A stretch of 64,000 nt of DNA from Chloroflexota bacterium. Lineage in GTDB: Bacteria > Chloroflexota > Anaerolineae > Promineifilales > Promineifilaceae. Shown here one piece after another: positions 41,201 through 49,893 of this stretch. The DNA lies in assembly GCA_024277135.1 (NCBI GenBank), contig JAJRVV010000245.1, positions 1 to 64,000 on the forward strand, written 5' to 3'. Positions within the stretch are counted from its first letter, which is position 1, and each line of letters opens with the position of its first letter. Below the pieces are notes generated by a model. It saw only the letters and a list, made by a program, of their open reading frames with translations, had not been told where the DNA came from and searched no databases. A program made the translations under genes and the position numbers.

Positions 41201-41423
41201 GGGGCGGCCAATCAATGTCGGCGGGGTCAACGGCCGCCTGCCCGCCAGCGGCGGGTGGGGCCGGGGTGGGGGTGGGTTGGGCGTTGGCCGGGGTGGGGAT
41301 GATGGCGGTGGGGACGGCCGTTGGCAGCGGCGTCGGCTCTTCTTCCTGGCGGCGGCAAGCGGCCAGCGCTAAACCCAATACAACAGTTAAAACCAAAACA
41401 CGCAACCAGATATTTTTAGGCAT
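35286..41423 (-). CDS. alpha-2-macroglobulin family lipoprotein
   Basis: lipobox LALAAC; Ig-like repeats; [58 protein letters not shown]; C-terminal A2M domains. The ORF runs to 42053, but the upstream part translates repeats. Confidence 0.9.
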   Translation of the reverse strand: [2045 protein letters not shown]

Positions 41424-41519
41424 TGTTCCCATACGCTCCTGAATCGTCATCCGCCGGGGATGGCAATTGGCTAAATTCGACAGGCTCCATGTCTCTATTT
41501 TAACCTGTTCGACAACGAC

Positions 41520-41581
41520 AGACATCCGATTTCTCGTTGTTGGGTGTGTGGGGGTTGTGACTGACCAGAAATCGGATGTCT
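41520..41581. repeat. 62-bp inverted-repeat element, copy 2
   Basis: AGACATCCGATTTCT...AGAAATCGGATGTCT. Confidence 0.9.
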
Positions 41582-41599
41582 TGGCGGTTAACAAATTAC

Positions 41600-41661
41600 A
41601 GACATCCGATTTCTCGTTGTTGGGTATGCGGGGGTTGTAACTGACCAGAAATCGGATGTCT
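41600..41661. repeat. 62-bp inverted-repeat element, copy 3 (tandem to copy 2, 80-bp period)
   Basis: AGACATCCGATTTCT...AGAAATCGGATGTCT. Confidence 0.9.
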
Positions 41662-41690
41662 TGGCGGTCAACATTGTCAGCCGATGGTGA

Positions 41691-43955
41691 ATGTGCCAAA
41701 ATAACTTCAAGATGCGTATCATCGAAGGGGAAATTCCGGCGCAAAAGGCGTGGCGGGCGTTGGCGCTGCTCTCGCCAGATCGAGGATTGGGCAAGGCGTG
41801 GCAGTTGGGGCTGGCTCTGGCCCATGCAAACAGCGGTCAATTGTTGGCGGCCGTCATCACGCCGACGGCGGATGAGGACGCTTTGGCCCGCGCCCGGCAG
41901 ATGGCGGAGCGGGTCAAAATCGCCAGCCAATCCCACAGCGAAGCGACTCTCTTGATCGTTGAATCGGCCCAGTATGACCAGGGGGTGATTGATCTGGCGC
42001 GCCAGGCGGCCGTTGACCTGGTGTTGACGGTTGCCGATGATTTGATCTGGCATGATTTGAGCCGCGTTCCCTGCGCGCTGGGGGCGATGCGGGGGTCATT
42101 TGAAACGGAAGAGAGCGTCGGCGAATTGAAACGCATTCTAGTGCCGACTTCCGGCGGCCCTAATACGGCGCACGCCTTCAACTTTTTGCTGCCGCTGACG
42201 CCGGGCGTAGAAGTCACCGCGCTTTACGTGGCCCGACAAGCGCGGGGGGCGCACGAATCAGCGTTGGGACGGGCGCGGATGCGGCAAACGCTCAATTTTG
42301 TGGGGGCGGAAAATCGAATCCAGACGAAACTGGTACACGGCCGTACCATCACTGAAGCCATCGTGCGCGAGGCGGGCCAGGGGTACGACTTGGTGGTGAT
42401 TGGGGCCAGCCGGGAAAGCTCGCTGGACAAAGTGTTGTTTGGCGACATTCCAGCGGCGGTGGTGCGCCAGAGCAAGACGCCGATCATGATTGTGCGTGAG
42501 CCGGAAAGCCGGTTGGGTCATCTGGCGGGACGCGCTGCCTGGCGTCTGCAAAATTTTGTGCCCCGGCTCAATCTAAACGCCCGCACGCAGGCATATGTCC
42601 GCATTCGCCGCTCGGCGCGGCCAACCGCCGATTTCTTCATTCTCATTGGGCTGGCGGCGTTGATTGCGGCGTTGGGCCTCATTGTCAACAGCCCGGCGGT
42701 GGTGATTGGCGCCATGCTGGTGGCGCCGCTGATGTCGCCGATTGTGGGCATTGGCATGGCGATGGTGTTGGGCGACGTTCGCTTTTTACGGTTGTCGCTG
42801 GGGGCGGTGGCGCGGGGGTTGGCGCTGGCTGTTTTCCTGGGGGGGCTGGCTGGTTTGCTGCAATTGGGACGGCCGTTAACGCCGGAAATCCTGGCCCGCA
42901 CCCAACCGACGCTGATTGACCTGGCGATTGCCCTCTTTTCAGGGATGGCCGGCGCCTATGCGTTGAGCCATTCAGATGCGGCGGGGGCGCTGCCGGGCGT
43001 GGCCATTGCCGCCGCGCTGGTTCCGCCGCTGGCTGGGATGGGCATCGCGCTGACGACGGGAGATTTTCGCAGTTCGTTTGGGGCGTTGCTGCTGTTCACC
43101 ACCAACTTTGTGGCCATCAGTTCGGCGGCGGCGCTGGTGTTTTTGGTTTTGGGGTTTCGGCCGTCGCCGGCGCAGAAGGATCGGCGGCAGGTGCGGGCGC
43201 GGACGGCGCGGATGGCGGTGGTTTTGGTGGCGCTGGTGGCGGCGCTACTGGGATTTACCACCTATAACCTGGCGCAAGATTCCCGCCAGCGGGCGCGAAT
43301 TTATGAGGTGACGGAGGCGCAGGTGACGGCCGTCGCCGGGGCGGAACTGGCGGATTTGGAGATTGTGTCGTTTGCGGACGGCCGTCTTCAGTTGGAAATC
43401 ACCGCCCGATCCACGCGGCCCATCCCCTACAACCGGGTGGCCGACTTGCAGGAGAGCATCGGCATCCAACTGGCGGCGGAAGGGGTGATCCAGGACATCG
43501 CGCTGACGATGACGGTCATCGAAGTGACGGAGCTGGACCCGCTGCTGCCGCCGACGCCGACGCCGACCTTCACGTCCACCTTCACGCCCACGCCCGGCCC
43601 CACGCCGACCAACACGCCGACGCCGACCCATACGCCATCGCCTACGCCGACGAACACGCCGACGGTGATTCCCACCGACACGCCCACGCCCATCCCCACC
43701 GACACCCCCACCGTAATTCCCACTGACACCCCCACGCCAACGCCGACGCCGCCCGCGGCCGTCGTCGCTTATCCGTTTGGGCTGAATTTGCGGGCGGAAC
43801 CGGGCGTGTCCGGCGAGATTTTGGGGGTTGTGCCGGTGGAGACGGTGGTCGTTTTGCTGGATGGCTCTGTGGAATTGGATGGGTTTTTGTGGCAGGAAAT
43901 TTTGGTGGATGGGCAGTCGGGATGGGTGTCGGCGGCGTTTTTGGCACGGCCGTAA
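41691..43955 (+). CDS. USP-like domain(s) plus DUF389 membrane domain plus Pro/Thr-rich linker plus SH3-like domain
   Basis: [128 protein letters not shown]. Confidence 0.85.
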   Translation: MCQNNFKMRIIEGEIPAQKAWRALALLSPDRGLGKAWQLGLALAHANSGQLLAAVITPTADEDALARARQMAERVKIASQSHSEATLLIVESAQYDQGVIDLARQAAVDLVLTVADDLIWHDLSRVPCALGAMRGSFETEESVGELKRILVPTSGGPNTAHAFNFLLPLTPGVEVTALYVARQARGAHESALGRARMRQTLNFVGAENRIQTKLVHGRTITEAIVREAGQGYDLVVIGASRESSLDKVLFGDIPAAVVRQSKTPIMIVREPESRLGHLAGRAAWRLQNFVPRLNLNARTQAYVRIRRSARPTADFFILIGLAALIAALGLIVNSPAVVIGAMLVAPLMSPIVGIGMAMVLGDVRFLRLSLGAVARGLALAVFLGGLAGLLQLGRPLTPEILARTQPTLIDLAIALFSGMAGAYALSHSDAAGALPGVAIAAALVPPLAGMGIALTTGDFRSSFGALLLFTTNFVAISSAAALVFLVLGFRPSPAQKDRRQVRARTARMAVVLVALVAALLGFTTYNLAQDSRQRARIYEVTEAQVTAVAGAELADLEIVSFADGRLQLEITARSTRPIPYNRVADLQESIGIQLAAEGVIQDIALTMTVIEVTELDPLLPPTPTPTFTSTFTPTPGPTPTNTPTPTHTPSPTPTNTPTVIPTDTPTPIPTDTPTVIPTDTPTPTPTPPAAVVAYPFGLNLRAEPGVSGEILGVVPVETVVVLLDGSVELDGFLWQEILVDGQSGWVSAAFLARP

Positions 43956-43982
43956 CCCCCGGCGAAATCACCTCATCCGGTT

Positions 43983-44010
43983 TTGTCAATCAGGCAAAAG
44001 AGAGTATAAT
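43983..44010 (+). promoter_or_regulatory. putative promoter of tRNA-Lys
   Basis: TTGTCA-16nt-TATAAT, 17 bp upstream of the tRNA. Confidence 0.6.
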
Positions 44011-44027
44011 TTTGGCCGCAATTTTGA

Positions 44028-44100
44028 GGCCCTGTAGCTCAACTGGCAGAGCAGTTGACTCTTAATCAATTGGTTGTGGGTTCGAGTCCCTCCAGGGTCA
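44028..44100 (+). tRNA. tRNA-Lys (anticodon CTT)
   Basis: GGCCCTG/CAGGGTC acceptor, D arm GCTC/GAGC, anticodon stem-loop GTTGA-CTCTTAA-TCAAT, TTCGAGT T-loop. Confidence 0.95.
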
Positions 44101-44110
44101 TAACCGGAAG

Positions 44111-44136
44111 CCGCTCAGATGATGGGCGGTTTTTTT
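44111..44136 (+). terminator. terminator of the tRNA transcript
   Basis: ccgctca-gatga-tgggcgg then T7. Confidence 0.75.
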
Positions 44137-44444
44137 GTGGGAAACGGCCGTGCCCCCTACTCACCACCCCGGCAAGAGCTATCTTTGGATACGACAAGAT
44201 ACCCCATCATCGGGATTTCCTGCTCGATATACCGTTGTTTCTGAATCGAGAAAAAGCGGACGGACGCCTCCACTTCAAATGTGACCATCTTTTCTCCCAA
44301 AAACGATTGAAAACTGGAGAAACCGGGGTCTTTGGGAACGGCAAAAATGCGCACCACGCACCCTTCGGCTGTTTACTGAAACTGATTGATTGATCAGCCG
44401 TTCTCGTTCTTCGGCGTCTTCGCTGGTGGCGACGGAAAACCCGG

Positions 44445-44864
44445 TTAAATGGGCAAATGCGCCTTCTGCCCGATCAATGGCAACGACTTGTCCTGATTCC
44501 ACCAGTTGCCAAACCGCTCTATTTGCGAGAAATCGCTGCCGGATGGTTTGACGCCGCTGATGTGAATGTCCGTGACAAACACACCTCCATCCCCTGTGTT
44601 TGCCATCGCAATCGGTTTGTTAGAGGCGAATGTCAACACTTGAACTTGATCCCGCCAGGCAACCACCTGCCGCACCTGGGGCAGCGCCGAGAGAATGAAA
44701 ATGATGGCTCCGGCGGCGACAGAGAACACGCCAATGACATTGGCAATGTAACGCAACTGGTTTTTCCAGGCGGATTGGTAACTGCTGCACTGGTTGCAAA
44801 GGATGGCTTGATGGGGAATGTCAGCCCCACAAGCAATACATGGTTTCTCACTCTTTTCAGTCAT
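44445..44864 (-). CDS. small zinc-ribbon membrane protein
   Basis: PCIACGADIPHQAILCNQCSSYQ followed by one TM segment. Confidence 0.65.
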   Translation of the reverse strand: MTEKSEKPCIACGADIPHQAILCNQCSSYQSAWKNQLRYIANVIGVFSVAAGAIIFILSALPQVRQVVAWRDQVQVLTFASNKPIAMANTGDGGVFVTDIHISGVKPSGSDFSQIERFGNWWNQDKSLPLIGQKAHLPI

Positions 44865-44884
44865 TGGCTACCTCCGATGTTGGA

Positions 44885-45943
44885 TCATTTTTCTTGTTTG
44901 GATGCCCACATTTGTAACGCTTCGGCAGCCATATCCCGCACATTTTGAGATTCATCCGTTTGCAGGGCTTGCAGCGAGGGCACGGCCGTCCCGATGTCCG
45001 CCACATATTTAGCAATTCGATACAACGCCCAGGCCGCCATCGTCCGCGCATCTGGTTCCGGATCGGCCAGGCGTTGGGTCAGGTCGGGGATGGTTGACGA
45101 TACATCCAGGCCGTTGGTGGCGGCATAGCCCAGGGTGATGGCGGCGTCATGCCGGATATCGAGCGATTCGGCCGAGAGCAGGCTGACGATGGTGGGCAAA
45201 ATCCCCAGAAAATCCAATCCTTCTTGCGCGGCAGAGACCAGCAGAGACATGCCGCCCAGTTTGACGGCTTCGTCGCTGGCGGCAAACAATTCGCCAATTG
45301 CTGCCCATTGGCGGGCGCGGACATAGTGGATGGTCAGCGCGGAACCGACGTTGGTGCGGGTTTCGGCGTCAGGGTCGCGGGTCAATTGATGCAGGCGGGG
45401 CACGGCCGTGCTGATGCCAATGCCCCGGCGCACAGCCCGATCTATGCGGTCGGCGGCGTTCTGGCGCGCGGCCGTCTCCTCGGCCGCCAAATCCGCCACA
45501 ATTTGCGGCAAATCCTGCCGCAGCCGCGCCGTCGCCAGGTAGCGCAAAAAACCTTCCCACGCCTGGGCCGCTTCAGGATTGACCATACCTGATTCCGTAT
45601 TTTCCTTGAGGATGTTGACCTTAACCTGCACGCTGGACAGGAGATCGTCAGACACTTGCGCCCCTCCATCCAGAAGCTGGCCGACCACTTTCATATGCCC
45701 GGCAAAAGCGGCGTTCATGAGCGGGGTTTTGTCCGCGCCGCCCAGATTTTCGATGTCGGCGCCGGCTGCCAGGAGGTGGGTGACGATTTCTGTGTGACCG
45801 TATTCGGCGGCTTCGTTGAGGGCGGTGTTGTTGTAGGCGTCACGGCCGTTTACGTCAGCGCCCGCCGCCAATGCCGCTTTGACCTCATCCAAATTCCCCT
45901 GTGCGGCCGCTTTAAGCAATTGTTCGTTGGGCGTCATGTTCAT
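44885..45943 (-). CDS. ankyrin-repeat plus HEAT-repeat protein
   Basis: LLKAAAQGNLDEVKAALAAGADVNGRDAYNNTALNEAAEYGHTEIVTHLLAAGADIE; C-terminal alpha-helical HEAT-like repeats. Confidence 0.85.
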   Translation of the reverse strand: MNMTPNEQLLKAAAQGNLDEVKAALAAGADVNGRDAYNNTALNEAAEYGHTEIVTHLLAAGADIENLGGADKTPLMNAAFAGHMKVVGQLLDGGAQVSDDLLSSVQVKVNILKENTESGMVNPEAAQAWEGFLRYLATARLRQDLPQIVADLAAEETAARQNAADRIDRAVRRGIGISTAVPRLHQLTRDPDAETRTNVGSALTIHYVRARQWAAIGELFAASDEAVKLGGMSLLVSAAQEGLDFLGILPTIVSLLSAESLDIRHDAAITLGYAATNGLDVSSTIPDLTQRLADPEPDARTMAAWALYRIAKYVADIGTAVPSLQALQTDESQNVRDMAAEALQMWASKQEK

Positions 45944-46068
45944 CCTCCATGCAGATGTCTGCCAGAAAACAGGATGCCAGCCGCTTCAGTTCGGCGGCTG
46001 GCAAGTTGGCGCTTAGATAGTTGGTGGAGTTGGGGTTGGACGGCCGTTTGCACAAAGAAGTCCGCCCA

Positions 46069-46581
46069 TCACTGCTCTGATGAATCCTTGGGATGTACCA
46101 GCAGCGCCGGAACGTCGACTTGGCGCATCACACGGTTAGCAATATCGCCGAAGAAAAAGCGCTTCACCCCATCCTGGGCGCGGGTAGACATGGCAATCAC
46201 ATCAATCCCATGTTTCTTCGTGAGCCGGATAATCTCCTGGGCCGGTTCATCTGTAAAGCACACTGACATCGAGACCTCATACCCCTGATCCGACAAACGC
46301 TGTATTGTGGGCAGGAGTTCCACCTCGGCGTCCGCCTCAAGGCTGTCCTCCTGTTGGTGGGCATAGATCGGATGCGTCTTGGGGCCAACCGGATTACCGC
46401 CCGGATCGAGCGCATAACCAGAGCCGGGGTCCGGCGCAGCGATGCCCAGGGCGCGAGGCGGTTTGGTCACGTAAAGCAAAATGAGTTCATTCTGCTGAGC
46501 CGGCAGCAGGGATTCCACATACGGCAGAATTTTTCGGCTCGACTTAGATCGGGTGACAGGGATCAACACTTTCTTCTTCAT
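46069..46581 (-). CDS. universal stress protein family
   Basis: MKKKVLIPVTRSKSSRKILPYVESLLPAQQNELILLYV...IDVIAMSTRAQDGVKRFFFGDIANRVMRQVDVPALLV. Confidence 0.88.
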   Translation of the reverse strand: MKKKVLIPVTRSKSSRKILPYVESLLPAQQNELILLYVTKPPRALGIAAPDPGSGYALDPGGNPVGPKTHPIYAHQQEDSLEADAEVELLPTIQRLSDQGYEVSMSVCFTDEPAQEIIRLTKKHGIDVIAMSTRAQDGVKRFFFGDIANRVMRQVDVPALLVHPKDSSEQ

Positions 46582-46659
46582 CAGGGTTGTCTCCTCGACT
46601 CGCACACTGGGGACATCGCCTCATGTCGGCCGGTTGCCCAAGCCCAGAGGCCGGTTCAT

Positions 46660-47679
46660 CTACTCCTCGGCCCCCTTTAGAGTCAATTTATCTACCAAAT
46701 GGCAGGCGGCAAAATGGCCGGGCTGATACTCTCTCCATTCGGGTTTCTCGGCCTTACAAATATCCTCTGCGTACTGGCAGCGGGGATGAAAGTGACAGCC
46801 TGGCGGGGGATCAATGGGGCTGGGGATCTCCCCTTGCAAGATGATCGGCCGCATCGAAGTATCCGGGTCAGGCGCTGGAATAGCCGACATCAGCGCTTCC
46901 GTGTAAGGGTGCAGGGGGTTGAAAAACAAATCTTTGGTGGGCGACATTTCCACGATCCGGCCCAAATACATGACCGCCACCCGGTCGCTGATATACTCAA
47001 CCACACTCAGATCGTGGGCGATAAAGAGAAGCGTCAAGTCAAATTCATCCTGCAAATCTACCAGGAGATTCAGTATCTCGGCTTGAACCGAAACATCCAG
47101 GGCTGAAACAGACTCGTCACAAACAATAAACTCAGGATGCAGAACGAGTGCGCGGGCAATGCCAATGCGCTGTCGCTGACCGCCGCTAAAAGCATGGGGG
47201 AAACGCCGCAGATGTTCGATGTTCAACCGGCAGCGCAGCGCGATGTCAGCCACACGTTCGTTCAACGCTTTTCCCCGGGCTACGTTGTTTACCACCAGCG
47301 GCTCGGCAATGATGTCGCGGACAGTCATGCGCGGATTGAGAGAGGAGTATGGGTCCTGGAAGATCATCTGCATATGCTGCCGAAACGCTTTTAGCTCTTT
47401 CCTGTTCAAAGCCAGCACGTCGGTGGCTTCCCCTTCCTGGAGATGGAAGTAGACGCTGCCGCTGGTCGGTTCAAATGCGCGCAGAATGGCCCGCCCGACA
47501 GTCGTTTTGCCGGAGCCGCTCTCCCCTACCAATCCTAAAGTTTCGCCCTTGTTAATGTAAAAGCTGACGTCGTCCACAGCCTTCACCGTCTGGGCGCTGG
47601 CGCTGAAGCGTCCCGCGCGCAGAGGGAAAAACTTCCTTAGATTTTTTACTTCTATTAGTTTGAGGGTTTCTTCAGCCAT
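46660..47679 (-). CDS. oligopeptide/dipeptide ABC transporter ATP-binding protein (OppF/DppF-like)
   Basis: [44 protein letters not shown]-type signature; C-terminal [12 protein letters not shown]. Confidence 0.95.
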   Translation of the reverse strand: MAEETLKLIEVKNLRKFFPLRAGRFSASAQTVKAVDDVSFYINKGETLGLVGESGSGKTTVGRAILRAFEPTSGSVYFHLQEGEATDVLALNRKELKAFRQHMQMIFQDPYSSLNPRMTVRDIIAEPLVVNNVARGKALNERVADIALRCRLNIEHLRRFPHAFSGGQRQRIGIARALVLHPEFIVCDESVSALDVSVQAEILNLLVDLQDEFDLTLLFIAHDLSVVEYISDRVAVMYLGRIVEMSPTKDLFFNPLHPYTEALMSAIPAPDPDTSMRPIILQGEIPSPIDPPPGCHFHPRCQYAEDICKAEKPEWREYQPGHFAACHLVDKLTLKGAEE

Positions 47680-47690
47680 AATTTTCTGCC

Positions 47691-48716
47691 TTAATCCTCA
47701 TACAAGAAACAATTCACAGTATGATTCTCGCTAATCTGCGTGATACGCGGCACATCAACATCGCACCGGCCGGGGATCATTTGTTGGCAGCGGGTGTGGA
47801 AGCGGCAGCCTCGCGGCCGGGCCAGTGGGCTGGGAACCTGTCCCTCAATCGCTACCAGGCGTTGATTTTTTCCCTTGCCGATGCGTGGGATCGCGTTCAG
47901 TAAATTGATTGTATAGGGGTGCTTGGCGTGGTAGAAAATATCGCGCCGGGAGCCTTGCTCTACCACCTCGCCCAGATACATGACCGCAATTTCATCGGCG
48001 ATTTGGGCGATCACACCCAAATTGTGCGTGATGAAAATGATCGCCATCCCAAACTCATTTTGCAGTTCTTTCATCATCTCCAAAACCTGAGCTTGAATGG
48101 TCACATCCAGGGCTGTCGTCGGCTCGTCGGCGATGAGGAGCGAAGGATGGCTGGAGAGGGCGACAGCGATCATGGCCCGCTGCCGCATGCCGCCGGACAA
48201 TTCAAAAGGATACTGCTTGAAACGCTGCCGGGGGTTGGGAATCCCTACCCGATCTAACAAATCAATTGCAATTTCCTGGGCTTCCTGCTTGCTTACATCG
48301 CGGTGCTCCAGGATGGCTTCCATAATCTGATTGCCAATGGTATATACCGGGGAGAAGGAACTCATCGGTTCTTGAAAGATGACGGCTACATCCCCCCCGC
48401 GAATACTTCGGATTTTGCGGCCGTTTTGTTTAAGCTGCGTAATTTCGACGACTTCGCCATCTTTGCGAGTCAGCTCAATCGAGGAGCCTTTGCCGATGAT
48501 CGAGTTCTTGGGCAGGAGCCGCATGATGGCCTGGGTGCTCACGCTCTTTCCGGAGCCGCTCTCGCCTACAATGCCTAACGTTCGCCCCTGATCTACGGAG
48601 AAATTGACGCCGTCAACGGCGGTGATGATCCCTTCATCTGTTTTGAATGAAATTCTGAGGTCTTTTACCTTGAGCAGGTGATACCCATTGTTAGATTCGT
48701 TTGTTGTCATACCCAT
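47691..48716 (-). CDS. oligopeptide/dipeptide ABC transporter ATP-binding protein (OppD/DppD-like)
   Basis: [63 protein letters not shown]. Confidence 0.95.
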   Translation of the reverse strand: MGMTTNESNNGYHLLKVKDLRISFKTDEGIITAVDGVNFSVDQGRTLGIVGESGSGKSVSTQAIMRLLPKNSIIGKGSSIELTRKDGEVVEITQLKQNGRKIRSIRGGDVAVIFQEPMSSFSPVYTIGNQIMEAILEHRDVSKQEAQEIAIDLLDRVGIPNPRQRFKQYPFELSGGMRQRAMIAVALSSHPSLLIADEPTTALDVTIQAQVLEMMKELQNEFGMAIIFITHNLGVIAQIADEIAVMYLGEVVEQGSRRDIFYHAKHPYTINLLNAIPRIGKGKNQRLVAIEGQVPSPLARPRGCRFHTRCQQMIPGRCDVDVPRITQISENHTVNCFLYED

Positions 48717-48736
48717 TATTTATCCCCATATCACGA

Positions 48737-49888
48737 TCAGCCGCTCACCTGGTATGGATCTGCAGCGTCTCTTACCCCATCCCCCAATACGGTAAAGGCC
48801 AGCACCGAAGTGACCACAAAAGCGGCCGGTATGAACAGCCAGGGAGCTTGCTGGATGGCGCGAACCGTCTGCGCATCTTGCAGTAGAACGCCCCAACTGA
48901 TTGTTGGCGGACGCAGACCCAGCCCCACGAAACTGAGCGCGGTCTCGCTCAAAATCACGTAAGGGAATGAAATGACCAGATCAACGATGATGTAACTCAT
49001 AAAGGCCGGCAGTAAGTGCCGGGCAATGATTCGACCAGGACTGGCTCCGGCTAACGTAGCGGCCACCACATAATCCTCGCCGCGCAGGCTGAGCAGCTTG
49101 CCGCGAATACGGCGGGCCAGCGTCGGCCAGCCAACGACCGCCAAAATCAAAGTCATGGCGAAATAAACCTGGGTAGACGACCATTCTTGGGGAAAGGCGG
49201 CCGCCAACCCCATGTACAGCGGAATTACCGGAACGACGCGCACAATCTCAGTTAACCGTTGGATGAGATAATCTGTCCAGCCGCCAAAATAGCCGGCCAC
49301 CCCGCCGATGATTAAGGCCAACATGAAGGAGATGAGTACCCCCAGCACGCCAATGGATAATGAGGTGCGCGTGGCGATCAGGGCACGGCCGAAGACGTCT
49401 CGCCCTAGACTGTCGGTGCCGAAGAGATGAACCGACCCTTCACTGATCCCAAACAGATGGGTTTTCATCTTTATCAGACCCAATAATTTGAACGGTTCGC
49501 CCGGAACGAAGAATTGAATCTCGCGGCGAATGGAAGGGTCAATCGTGCTCTCCATGCGTAAAGTTTCTGGGTTGCGCTCTGATTTAATGCCGGGGAGAAA
49601 CGGCCGTAACGCACAGCCATCATCGTTGCAAAAACGGGGGATTTGGGGGCTGACCAATACCGCATCACTTAATCGGGTCGTGCCGGTATAGGGCGCTAGA
49701 AAATCAGCAAAAAGCCCCAGGAACACCATGAAGAGCAGATAGTACGCCCCGGCCTGGGCCACGCGGTGCTTGCGAAAACGCCACAAAATTAACTGAAATT
49801 GGGTGGCTGAATAATAGCGCAGCGCCTCTTCTGACTCGGTGTTGTCAGGCGTGGGCGCTGCTGTTGAGGACAAATCGGCGGTTGTCAT
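48737..49888 (-). CDS. oligopeptide/dipeptide ABC transporter permease (OppC/DppC-like)
   Basis: HLFGTDSLGRDVFGRALIATRTSLSIGVLG; EDYVVAATLAGASPGRIIARHLLP. Confidence 0.95.
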   Translation of the reverse strand: MTTADLSSTAAPTPDNTESEEALRYYSATQFQLILWRFRKHRVAQAGAYYLLFMVFLGLFADFLAPYTGTTRLSDAVLVSPQIPRFCNDDGCALRPFLPGIKSERNPETLRMESTIDPSIRREIQFFVPGEPFKLLGLIKMKTHLFGISEGSVHLFGTDSLGRDVFGRALIATRTSLSIGVLGVLISFMLALIIGGVAGYFGGWTDYLIQRLTEIVRVVPVIPLYMGLAAAFPQEWSSTQVYFAMTLILAVVGWPTLARRIRGKLLSLRGEDYVVAATLAGASPGRIIARHLLPAFMSYIIVDLVISFPYVILSETALSFVGLGLRPPTISWGVLLQDAQTVRAIQQAPWLFIPAAFVVTSVLAFTVLGDGVRDAADPYQVSG

Positions 49889-49893
49889 ATTCC

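Noticed and set aside
41424-42053. N-terminal extension of the 2255-aa macroglobulin ORF
   Set aside because: Translates the 62-bp inverted repeats and overlaps the divergent USP-DUF389 gene; lipoprotein signal peptide starts at 41423.
43548-43755. Possible CRISPR/minisatellite-like array
   Set aside because: It is the coding sequence of a T/P-rich linker with irregular units, no spacers; no cas genes in the window.
44055-44393. 112-aa ORF overlapping the tRNA
   Set aside because: Begins inside tRNA-Lys and crosses its terminator; spurious.
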